Position numbers and translations under genes: made by a program. DNA of 64,000 nucleotides from assembly GCF_030272615.1 (NCBI RefSeq), contig NC_081414.1, positions 765,439,483 through 765,503,482 of the forward strand, written 5' to 3'. Below, piece by piece: positions 1 to 9,213 of the stretch (positions are counted from its first letter, which is position 1; every line of letters begins with the position of its first letter). This DNA is from Cryptomeria japonica. Its lineage: Eukaryota > Streptophyta > Pinopsida > Cupressales > Cupressaceae. The notes under the pieces were generated by a model, which was not told the DNA's origin, did no database searches, and saw nothing but the letters and a program-made list of their open reading frames with translations.

Positions 1-1527
1 TTCCTTGAATATCTTAATGACTCCTTGTTCAATTAAGACCTTTTCTGTTACTAAGCCCTTTTCAATAACATCCTTGAAGGTGGACAAAGAAGCTTTCCTT
101 AGATCATAGCCAATGTCCTTGTTAACATTTTGTGTGAACATCTCTACCATTTGTTTTTGTGGAATCTCAAAAGAGCATCTGCTGGCTAGATTTCTCCATC
201 TTTGTAAAAATGATGCAAAAGATTCTCCCTCTTTTTGCTTGGTATTGCACAAAGTAGTGATTGATATGTCTGTCTCTATATTGTAGGAGAAATGTTGAAT
301 AAATGCCTCTGCTAAGTCACCCCATGACTTAATACCAGGTGGTAGTTGAGAGAACCATTCCATAGCTTGATCGCCTAAGCTTTGTGGGAATAATCTCATC
401 AAATATGTCTCTTCTGAAGCTACTTCAATGCAAGCTGTGAAAAACTGTCTTATGTGTGCCTTAGGATCCCCTTTTCCTCTATACTTATCAAATTTAGGCG
501 TCACAAAATGTGTAGGAAATGGAGGCATTGGAATGTTCTTGTCGAATGGATAGGGACATATGTCTCTCATTGTGTATGTTGGTTTTGGTGTATTTATGTC
601 CTCCATTTTCTTTTGTAAATCTCTGATTTGTTGCTCCAAATTGCTCTTAGGTGGAGATCGATTTCTTGTAGCATACCCCATGTTTGAGACACCAATTTGA
701 GGAGGATCTTGTTGCATGTATGGATGATATTGATCATAGACATGTTCGTATGGAGGAGGTCTATATTGATGCGACATATAGGGAGCACTTGGTATAGCTT
801 CATGCTGAGGAACCCCATATCTATTTTGCGCATGTATACCATATTCTATAGGCATGTCATGTTCTAATGTGTTGCCCCCAAATTTGACACGAGGTTTCCT
901 TGTGTCCAAATTTTGGGCATGCCTTTGAATGTCCAATTGTTTTGGTTGATCAATAGCTTGAGCATATCTATCTGCATAAGACTTCCATAATGGTCTTCGA
1001 AGGTAAGTATCATATGTTTGAGCATGTGTATGTGGGACTTCTGGTTTTTGAAGCAAAGCTGATGGTGATTCAGGTACCATATGTGGTCCTCTATTTCCTT
1101 CACTATTAGGTCTCCCTTGATCCATGTTGGAGTGAGTTTGTTGCGAGGGTCGGTTTTCCATAAGTTGAGACATGTCAAAGTCATGAGGTATTTTAGCTCC
1201 ACTTTGTGCCATCATGTGTAAGAAGTATTGTCTATCCCTCTTCATTATCTCTTCAACCAATCTATTGAAATGAGGATTCATTATGGATTCTTCTACATCT
1301 GCTGATTGTATTGAAAAGTTGTCCGCATTGTCATTGTGTGTAGCATTTTTGTTTGCAATGTCTGTGTTTTCCATATTTGGAATGTGTCTATAAACATCCA
1401 TGTCAGGTAATGTAGTGTGCTCAGGATTGAAAAATAAATCATTGTCATACTCATAAGAACTCATGTTTGCGGACTCTTGAGCTTCTTTAGCTTTTCTCCT
1501 AGATTTTTGAAGACGGGTTTCAACCAT
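1..1527 (-). CDS. Ty3/gypsy Gag polyprotein, N-terminal part (continues past window start)
   Basis: Reading the minus strand from the ATG at 1527 gives 509 codons without a stop, still open at base 1. The N-terminal half is polar and low in complexity, rich in Met, Asn, Gln, His and Tyr. From about residue 326 it becomes a retrotransposon Gag domain (Retrotrans_gag type), recognisable by KGDPKAHIRQFF, ALEWF-like AMEWFSQLPPG, FIQHFSYNI and KEGESFASFLQRWRNLA. Gag packages element RNA into cytoplasmic particles. The ATG lies just downstream of a leader/LTR region in the same orientation, which supports the start. No frameshift is seen, so this copy is better preserved than most here. Zinc knuckle, protease and pol, if present, lie beyond the window, so lineage within Ty3/gypsy is not settled. 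Confidence 0.88.
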   Translation of the reverse strand, partial: MVETRLQKSRRKAKEAQESANMSSYEYDNDLFFNPEHTTLPDMDVYRHIPNMENTDIANKNATHNDNADNFSIQSADVEESIMNPHFNRLVEEIMKRDRQYFLHMMAQSGAKIPHDFDMSQLMENRPSQQTHSNMDQGRPNSEGNRGPHMVPESPSALLQKPEVPHTHAQTYDTYLRRPLWKSYADRYAQAIDQPKQLDIQRHAQNLDTRKPRVKFGGNTLEHDMPIEYGIHAQNRYGVPQHEAIPSAPYMSHQYRPPPYEHVYDQYHPYMQQDPPQIGVSNMGYATRNRSPPKSNLEQQIRDLQKKMEDINTPKPTYTMRDICPYPFDKNIPMPPFPTHFVTPKFDKYRGKGDPKAHIRQFFTACIEVASEETYLMRLFPQSLGDQAMEWFSQLPPGIKSWGDLAEAFIQHFSYNIETDISITTLCNTKQKEGESFASFLQRWRNLASRCSFEIPQKQMVEMFTQNVNKDIGYDLRKASLSTFKDVIEKGLVTEKVLIEQGVIKIFKE

Positions 1528-2017
1528 GAACTAGGTGTTTGACCAAGATGTGAGAGACTATATGAAAAATGAAAAGAGTATGGAAGACCAAGAGTTGTAT
1601 GGAGTGTAAATGAATCTTGAGGTGTACTTGCAATGTCCAAAGTGTAAGACCAAGTATGTATGTAGTAGAGTAGGTGTGACTTCCAAAGAGAGGATAGTTT
1701 CTCTTAATGAGGTAAGTTGACCTTGACTCTAAGTAAGACCAAATGAGACCCAAAGGTAAGAAACCTTGATGAGGGACCACTTAGCAAAGTTTAGTTGTAT
1801 GTAGTATGTTGACAAAGTATGATGAGGACAAGCAAGTGACCTTTTGACTCAAGTTTAGACAAAAATGAGATGTGAAGCAATGATGGACTGTATGAGACCC
1901 AAGGACAGATTGAATGCTAGATGAAACCTGAAGAAACAACCTAGGAAGCTCAAGTATTCCGAAACTGATTTCTTGTGTTTGCTGGACTGTGAAATTTTTC
2001 TTGCAATTTTGAACACA

Positions 2018-2300
2018 GACGTGCCTGTATACTGCACAGACGCGGTTTCCTGACCCAGACGCTACTCTGCCCTTCACAGACGTGCTTATGAGATTTTTCC
2101 TGTTTATGTTTGTTGGACTGTAAAAATTTTCAATTCTGGACACAGACGCCTCTGTATACTTCACAGACGCGATTCCCAGACACAAACGTGTCTATGTTCG
2201 ACACAGACGCTGCTAAAAACACAAACGCTATTCTGCCCTTCACAAACGCGCTTAGATGATCTAGACGCAGTTAAAACAGACACAGACGGGTTTCTGTAAA
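2018..2300. repeat. Cluster of about 12 CACAGACGC-type motifs (cluster A)
   Basis: About twelve degenerate copies of CACAGACGC (GCGTCTGTG on the element's sense strand) recur every 17-30 bases, with variants such as CACAAACGC and CCAGACGC. Each retains a CG dinucleotide. Spacers differ, so this is a motif array and not a clean tandem repeat. It lies inside the 5' leader/LTR region of the element at 1-4641. Confidence 0.8.
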
Positions 2301-3497
2301 CTTCGTGCAATTTTTCCAATCTGTGAAGTTGTTTTGTTGTGACCAAATCCGACTATTTGACTGTTTTTTGTGACAAGAGGACACAATGTTGATGAGGATT
2401 CAATGTTTGCAAGTGTTTAGACTCCAAAAGTGTGTTGTTTGATGTAAAGTTGTTTTGCATACACTTGAAGACACAAAAGACACAATGTTTAGTTGTTTGG
2501 TCTTGAATGTTTGAATGTTTAACATAAGACAAACACAATTCTTATGGCTGGCCAAGACAATAGTTGTTGATCCCACATAGGGTTTTACCCCCGAGGCTAC
2601 GCTATTCAGAGCGGATACTTAGATGCTTGACCTCACTGGCTCCACCCTCGGCACTCACTTCTCGGGTCAGCCAAGCATCAGTCCCCATGAAAACTCCCCA
2701 TGGCAAACTTTGTATCTCTACTAAGAACCGTATGTGTGTGGGCCGCTACCAGAGGTCCGACCTCCTGCCCCAACAACTAGAAGGATTTGGGCCTCTAAAA
2801 CAAAATGGTGCTAGTAAGGGCATCCGCTCGTGTGGCCATACATGCGGCACTTTCAGCTCTGTAAATACAGAAGGCTCCCAGCCGGTAGGGGTTACGCCCT
2901 ACAAATGATCAAATAAGTTTGATCAAACGGGTTTATGGGGAGACATAGTGTCGGTATGAACTAATCAACACACGTTATTCATAGTTTTCACCATGAATAC
3001 ATTTGATTATAGTGGTTCGGATGAGGTGGGTTTTCCTCGCTACCACTTGGGTCGTTCTCTTCTCACTAGTAGTCCTAATGACCACACGGGAAGACAGGCC
3101 CTCTAAAGATTAAACAAAAAGAGCCTATTGCTCAAGACACAAAAGACAATGATTCAATTTTAGTGCACCAATGGAAGTGTTTGCTAATCTATGAAAACAA
3201 GGCACACAACAAAATTTCAAAACCCTAGCCAAGGACCTGCAACAAAATTTGTTAGTAGTTTGGGTTGTCTCAAATGATCACCCCTTCCTGCAAGCACACA
3301 AGTTAGGTAAATTTTAAAAACCCAAAAGACTTTGTGAAAGAGGGGCCTTCAACAAAAACGTTTTTGCTTCCAAAACAAGCTGCACAAACTTGGTTAGCTA
3401 GATCTGCAAGGGTTAGTCCAAAAATAAATCAGATCTGAAACCCTAGGTGCGAAATCCGAAAACCGAATCAAAGAAAGTTTGAAATTCCGAAACGGTA

Positions 3498-3765
3498 AAA
3501 ACACAGACGCTGTTATACCAGACAGAGACGCGTCTTTATGACATAGACGTGGTTCTGTGATGCACAGACGCGGCCAAAACACACAGACGCCCGTCTCGGA
3601 CACAGACGTGATCAGAAGTAACGCAGACGCGATTATGTAACACAGACGCCCCTGTTTGAGACCTGCAAAACAAAATTTGTTGAAAACACAGACGCGATTC
3701 CCGCCTTCGCAGACGCTCCTGAAACTCAGAGACGCGATCCGAACACTCGCAGACGCGGAAATACC
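3498..3765. repeat. Cluster of about 12 CACAGACGC-type motifs (cluster B)
   Basis: A second array of about twelve copies of the same motif as at 2018-2300, at similar spacing. Variants include CAGAGACGC, CGCAGACGC and CATAGACGT. About 1.2 kb without the motif separates the two clusters. Confidence 0.8.
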
Positions 3766-4641
3766 TAAAATGTCGTCGAAAAAATGTACGATCTGCAACT
3801 TAAAAAACGCAAAATCTGCAACAAAAAGGTTAAATGCAAAGGGACAAGAGTCCCACCGAGCGTGCCAAAATGTTTATGGTGAAAATGGATAACAATAATA
3901 ACAATATTGAAAGGCTAAATGAATTCAACCACCAAACCCTAGCCTAACAATCAACAAAGATCCACCATAACATATGAAGATTACCTAAGACAATGCAAAT
4001 CAAATGAAATCACAAAGATTATACCATCACATGCCCAATAGGGTTTTGATCTCCATTCTTCCTATCTCCATTGATCTTGCTTGATATATTTGCTCTCAGA
4101 TTTTATATGCACAAGAGCTCAACAAAGAACGAAATGTGGTTGCTAGTAGGATCGTAGTGTAGTCAATTGCATAAAAGATCATTAGGATGCTTGATTAGGG
4201 TTTGATAATGAAGGAGGCATCTCCTTAAATAGAAGACACAATATGAAATGGAGGGATAAGATTGAGAGGTGTAAAAGGAGGTCGGCTAGGATTAGAGGGT
4301 AGGTAAAAGAAATACCAAAATAATGAAATGGGTAGGTAGTGTATGAAGTAAGAGATGAATGACATGTGTCATGGGTAGAAAAAGCTAATGAATTGATTAA
4401 ATAAATAAATATTTATTTAATTAATAGAAGAAGTAGGATAATTAAAAAAATAAAATATTTATTTAATTTAGGAAAGGGATAATTTAAATAAATAAATGTA
4501 TTTATTTAAATGAGAAATAAGGCTAGAAAAGGATAAATGAATTAATTAAATAAATAAAAATTTATTTAATTAATAGAAGAATTAGGCTTAGATAATTAAA
4601 TAAATAAAATTAATTAGACTGGACAATTTTGGGTGTCTACA

Positions 4642-5265
4642 GCACCTAATTAATATTAATTTATTGATGTTTGTTGAAAAATCACACATTGACAAAAATG
4701 TACTATAAGACCTCATTACCATCCACTTTACTTTGAAACTTAAAGTTTCTCATTCTATGAACATGGATCACTTTAATCCCTTTGCTTAGTAAACATAATA
4801 TGTCATTTCTAATATAATGATTAGCTAAATATAACCACAAATAATTTTAAGCCCCAAAAATGTATATGAAAAACACATTCCAAAACACAAATCCAAATCT
4901 ATTGTCATGGCCAAATTGATTGATTACTCACAAACAATCACTAGGCACTTAAATAAACTAACCTTAAAAAATTAAGTTAAAATTGAAAAATCAACTTACA
5001 ATAGAAATAATCATTAATTGTTGTACCTTGCCCAAATTATGAGTGCAAAACAAAATAATGATTTTTCCTATACACACAAATTTCTTTAGTCACAAGATGG
5101 TTAAAGATGGGAATCTTGATCCCTGAGACTGCCGGTCTAAATTCCTTCAATCAGTAACTGAATTATCACAAATGCACAGAATCTTGATCCCTAAGACTTC
5201 TGGTCTAAATTCATTGATTCAATGACTGCATCATCACAAATGCACAGAATTTCTTAATCCTTAGA
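4642..5265. other. Spacer between the gypsy LTR and the protease pseudogene
   Basis: AT-rich and non-coding. Apart from the 68-bp tandem repeat at its right end I see nothing recognisable. It would hold the 3' flank and polyadenylation region of the minus-strand pseudogene at 5266-6759. Confidence 0.6.
5111..5246. repeat. Two tandem 68-bp units
   Basis: Units 5111-5178 and 5179-5246 both start GAATCTTGATCCCT and end ATCACAAATGCACA, with scattered substitutions between. They sit directly 3' of the protease pseudogene. Confidence 0.9.
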
Positions 5266-6759
5266 TCAATTCGTCCGCGCGAATCCGAATCTGGAGTTTC
5301 TGCGGTCGAACTCGATGAAAAAATTCTGATGCATCATGTTTCCAATCAAGTTGACACCGAACAGAGGCGGCACGCTGACAATTCCGAGGCATCTGATTTT
5401 CGGTGCAGCGTGGATGAAGTAGTTGTCGACGGGAGGGCGGAAGGATGCGCTGCCGGCGAATTCGATTGAAAATTCAGGCAGGCGAAGATTTTCAAGGCCG
5501 AAGGAATTGAAGCAGAGATCGAAGGGATCGAGGGAGATGCGAGGGTAAATCACCAGTCGTTCAAAGGCGGCAAGGAGGATTCCATAGCTGGGCTGGAGAA
5601 GGTAGGTTAGGGTTGTGCCAAAGTCCACGATGCTTCCGCCGCTGCCGAGGCGGTCGACAAGCCAGATGCTGCGCGGAATAGGTAGGCGTTTGCCGTTTAT
5701 TTTGATGCCTTCGATGCCGATGTAGTAAAAAGTGTCAGGGGCGCCTGGCGGATTTTTCAGAAAGGGAGTGTATCCCAGATCAGATTTGAGATGGTCCAGG
5801 CTGCGGTCGCTGAAGACAAGGTAGGTAGAGGTAGAGGAGGTGCTATTGCCATGGCTAGGGAAGCAGTATGAAAATTTGTCGCCGTACAAGTGACCGATTT
5901 GAGAGGGGAAGGAAATCGATCCCTGGCCGAGCCCTAATATTCCGTCTGCTCCCTTGACGTTCGGCCCTTTGTGGCGTGTGCTGCAGCCCATGGCAACGCG
6001 AGGGATTCGAATTCTGTTGGAGGTCATGTCGGAAGAGGAGTTAATGGTGAGCGTCTCGTAGGCGTAGACGCCGGTACTGAAAGAGGAGCCCTAGGAGTAA
6101 GAGTACATGTACTTGCAGCTGCTAGGGTTTCGTAGGCTGCAATGTGCGTGGCTAGGGGCGGGTACTTGCAGGCATTCCTTTGCGGCGCATGACACTGGGG
6201 AAAATGTGGTTGAGGAGCGAGCGTCGAGGAGCCGAGTGGCAGAATTGCGGCTGCGGATCTTCGAGCGGTAGCGGCACTTTACCCAGATTAGGTCGCTGCC
6301 CGTGTCGGCGATGAGAAGGAAGCGCCTCGGTGGGGTTCCGATTTGCAGCTCCTCGAAGTATTCACCTGCCCCGGCAAAAAACCCGGAGAATATCGGCGCC
6401 CGAATTGTTGGTGCTGGGTAGGGTTTCTTGAAACCCTTCGTTTCTGCATTATGAGAACCGGGGCTTTGCATAGACGCAGAGAAGGCCGTGTGACGGAGCT
6501 TGTCATGGTAGAGAAGAGACCGCAATGAATCCAACCGTATTCCGCCCTGTTTCCCGAAAGGCGAGTCGGGGTCATGTCTGTGTATCAGCTTGATCCGCAT
6601 TGTCTTTTCATTGTGCTGCGGAACTTTTAAGCCGCTTTCCTGGATGGGCTTCGCTTCGTTTCTGGCGATCCGAGATAAACCCTCCAGCTGAACATACAAA
6701 ATGCACACAGATACAAGCATCCATTTCAATACTCTAATCGCCCTGCCCATCCAGTTCAT
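5266..6759 (-). pseudogene. Nepenthesin/CDR1-type aspartic protease, intronless, inactivated
   Basis: A single minus-strand frame of about 497 codons encodes a plant A1B pepsin-like protease, a secreted endopeptidase family. Visible features are a hydrophobic N-terminal signal (about residues 8-24), the prodomain signature LIHRHDPDSPF (about 58-68), the first catalytic motif DTGSD (Asp about 152), the GADGILGLGQGSISFPSQ segment, and the second catalytic region VDFGTTLTYL (Asp about 379). Length and intronless structure fit the family. Two lesions stand out: an in-frame TAG at 6091-6093, in the YSYGDGS-like flap region, and DFG where the family has DSG or DTG. The reading frame is otherwise intact, so inactivation may be recent. 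An allelic stop or a sequencing error cannot be excluded, but two hits at conserved sites favour a pseudogene. Confidence 0.88.
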
Positions 6760-7193
6760 TCTCCGACCCCCTGCAACTAATTATTTTAATCCCCGTTAAA
6801 TCCTTTGCCCTTTAAACCAGTTAAAAACCTACAAATCCTTCTGTAATCAACATTCAATGCCAACCGGAATCCTTTTCCTGCATAAATGACACCAGGTCAC
6901 CTTCGATATGAAAGTCCAACGCAAAGAAGTTCAAATTCTTGGCAATGAATTCTCAATAATGTAGCACTCACTCGGTACAAAATTCTCCGCCCCGCTGCAA
7001 CTAATGATTTAAAACCCTTCAAATCCTTTACCCCTTTAAACCAGTCAGATACCTACAAATCCTTCTCTATGATCAATATTCCATGTCAACCAGAATCTAT
7101 TTCCTGTATAAATCACACCAGGTAACCCTTAAAAACTCAACACAAAGAAGCTCAAGTTCTTCGCAATGAATTCTCAATGATGTAGCACTCGTA
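6758..7193. repeat. Direct duplication of about 215 bp upstream of the protease pseudogene
   Basis: Copy 1 (about 6758-6970) and copy 2 (about 6982-7190) share ATTCTCCG, CTGCAACTAAT, ACCTACAAATCCTTCT and GAATTCTCAAT..ATGTAGCACTC in the same order. The duplicated segment is the 5' flank of the minus-strand protease, ending at its start codon, so the putative core promoter exists twice. Copy 2 carries a minus-strand TTTATACAGG that could act as a TATA box. Copy 1 has TTTATGCAGG there. Confidence 0.85.
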
Positions 7194-8005
7194 CAGCAGT
7201 AACGAACAGCCAAATGGAGCGCATAGAGGTAAAATTTGGACCATTGCCAGTTGCTAAATTTGTTGCAACTTCATTCACTGCAAAGAAAATTTTCCCCAAG
7301 GTCGTTACAACGATTCGTAATCAATGTTGAAATCTGCAACTTAATGAAAACCGCGTATAATGATTGCTACTATCGTTTGTTTGTTAAGATCTCGAAATAT
7401 ATTTGTTATACACACATGGCGTGAACAGGTGAAATTCAATTTATTGAGGCGCTTTCGAAAATAACGACTCCCCTCCTTTGATAATACTGATAAAAATCCT
7501 CTGGACCGAAAATGTTCTCCCTCCTACGTGGCCATAATTTTTTCAATATTGTTTTGATTTGCCACCTTGGATCTTCACCTGGTGTGATAAGGTATGGCGT
7601 TTGTACTTATGATTGAAATCTAACCCCTGCAGTCTCGCGTGTGCTAACATGCACCGTTCCTCCTTATTGTTTATCATGGCGAGCTGTGATTTTGGCGCAT
7701 TGTGCATTAGTTGCGTAGTTACTTTTTTACTGTCTGCGTTAAGGGTAAGTGGTGCCTGTTTATGCGTGGAATATTAACGCAGTCCAGGGCATTTAAAATT
7801 GCCCATGAATTACATTTTAATACCTGGCAAAGGTATTCCCACTCCGTATTGGCGTTGATAGCATGAGAGACTGTAATGTATTTATACCACCAGTCTCAGA
7901 TATTTACAGATAGCAAGATCCATATGAAGAAACGATGGCTTGGTTTTTCGCTGTCAATGTGAAACATCTAATGACCCGTATTGCTACTTCCTATTCAGCT
8001 AGTTA

Positions 8006-8168
8006 TATGCTGCAGAAAGCAAGAGCTGCTGAATAAGGAATGCAATTATTTGAAAGTTTTTAGGTAATTTTATGCTACAGAAATCAAAGCAGTTGAACAA
8101 GGAAAATAGTGCAATTATTTGAAAGTTTTTAGGTACTTTTATGCTTCAGAAAGCAAAGCTGTTGAACA
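8006..8168. repeat. Two and a half tandem units of 65-69 bp
   Basis: Units start at 8006, 8071 and 8140 with TATGCTGCAGAAA, TATGCTACAGAAA and TATGCTTCAGAAA. The first two continue through GCAATTATTTGAAAG and TTTTTAGGTA. The third stops after about 29 bases. Confidence 0.85.
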
Positions 8169-8260
8169 TAATATTAGCTGAGGACTAGGAATACACAGAT
8201 AATTGCATAATGCTTTCAATGCTAATAACTTATCTTCTTTAACTTTGATGTGTTGAGATA

Positions 8261-8333
8261 TGGACCAATTAGGACTCGAATCTATGACCTTCCATACGCT
8301 GCTGGAGTGCTCTACCACTGAGCTACTGGCCCC
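8261..8333 (-). other. tRNA-like sequence (degenerate tRNA or SINE head)
   Basis: The minus strand reads as a 73-base tRNA-like unit. It has an A-box-like TAGCTCAGTGGTAGAGC (8309-8325) and a B-box-like AGATTCGAGTCCT (8271-8283) at tRNA spacing. The acceptor stem pairs only partly (about five of seven positions) and the anticodon loop appears to be eight bases, so a working tRNA is unlikely. It is either a decayed tRNA copy or the 5' end of a SINE. Confidence 0.6.
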
Positions 8334-9213
8334 TCTTGGACCAGTCCATCGTCGGTCCGGGTGTGACTTATTTCCAACACCAACATGATGATGGGTTTAT
8401 GAAATATTGAAAAATGATTTGAAAGATTGATGAAATCCAAAAGTTTTCGATAACTTGTTCTCAATGCTTGCATACTCTACATCATCAGTTAAGTGCAATA
8501 ACCAGAATGGCAACTTATCTCTCTTCTGAAACTGTTCTGTTTTGTTTGTTGTTTTTTATTTTAATACTTTAAGTTTATTCCATACAAGCGAAGGATGCTA
8601 AATGTTTGTAAGTACAATTTTTTAGTCGTCTGTTTATTTTTAAGTTGTATTATGTTTATAATTTTTGTAATAATGTAACTATATATATATTCAATTTTTA
8701 TTTAGCATATAATCTTTGTTGGACTAAAAGTGTATAAGCCTGTATACCAATGGAAGACAATTAATAATAAGACACAAGATATGCTCAATAGGGCATTTGG
8801 AGCGGGAAATATATCATATACAAATTTAGCTGCAGCTTATATGTATTTACATAATGTTAAACATTCAATATAGACTGACATCACGCTGAAACACTGATTT
8901 TTAACAAACTAAATCATATGCAGCCTAGATGATAAATGGAGTGCATGCAAGCCTATTGAACAAAGGCTTAGTTTTGTTTTTGGATTTCATTGTGTATAAT
9001 CTTTATGGACTGTGGAAATGAAAATCTAATCTCTTATTCTTATTGCATTCAAACATCCTTGGATTTGACTGTGTATAATCGTTATGAATGGTGGAAATCT
9101 TATTTCTTATTGTATTCATACATTCTGATGATGGATCAAAGAGGATGATCCAGAACGTTGATACCAAAATTAATACACAATCAAATCGAGAAGCAATAAT
9201 ACATAATTACTAT

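Larger units (their letters stand above)
1528..4641 (-). mobile_element. Leader and probable 5' LTR of the minus-strand gypsy-type element
   Basis: This non-coding stretch lies upstream of the gag at 1-1527. On the minus strand it begins at 4641 with TGTAGACACCC, a typical TG terminus that closely matches the LTR start at 36072 (TGTAGACACA). Both are followed by AT-rich blocks of TTTATTTAATTAA type (4380-4620 here, 35640-36050 there). A TATA-like TATTTAAGG lies on the minus strand near 4220-4232. I could not place the LTR/leader boundary or a primer-binding site, so the two are annotated together. A plus-strand frame at 2564-2908 has no recognisable similarity and lies in a GC-richer patch of this region. 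Confidence 0.6.
7194..9213. other. Intergenic region between the two genes
   Basis: No convincing protein-coding frame. It holds a 65-69 bp tandem repeat (8006-8168) and a tRNA-like sequence (8261-8333). The remainder is AT-rich unique sequence, including the 3' flank of the receptor-like protein gene. Confidence 0.6.

Noticed and set aside
2564-2908. 114-codon plus-strand frame in the GC-richer part of the leader/LTR
   Set aside because: Antisense to the element, no recognisable similarity, and no conserved counterpart seen. Kept as a note only.
2018-3765. CRISPR-like array
   Set aside because: Regular short motifs with variable spacers, but repeats are only 9 bases and degenerate, no cas genes exist, and the DNA is eukaryotic transposon sequence.
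8261-8333. Functional tRNA gene
   Set aside because: Acceptor stem mismatches and an apparent 8-base anticodon loop. Better described as tRNA-like.
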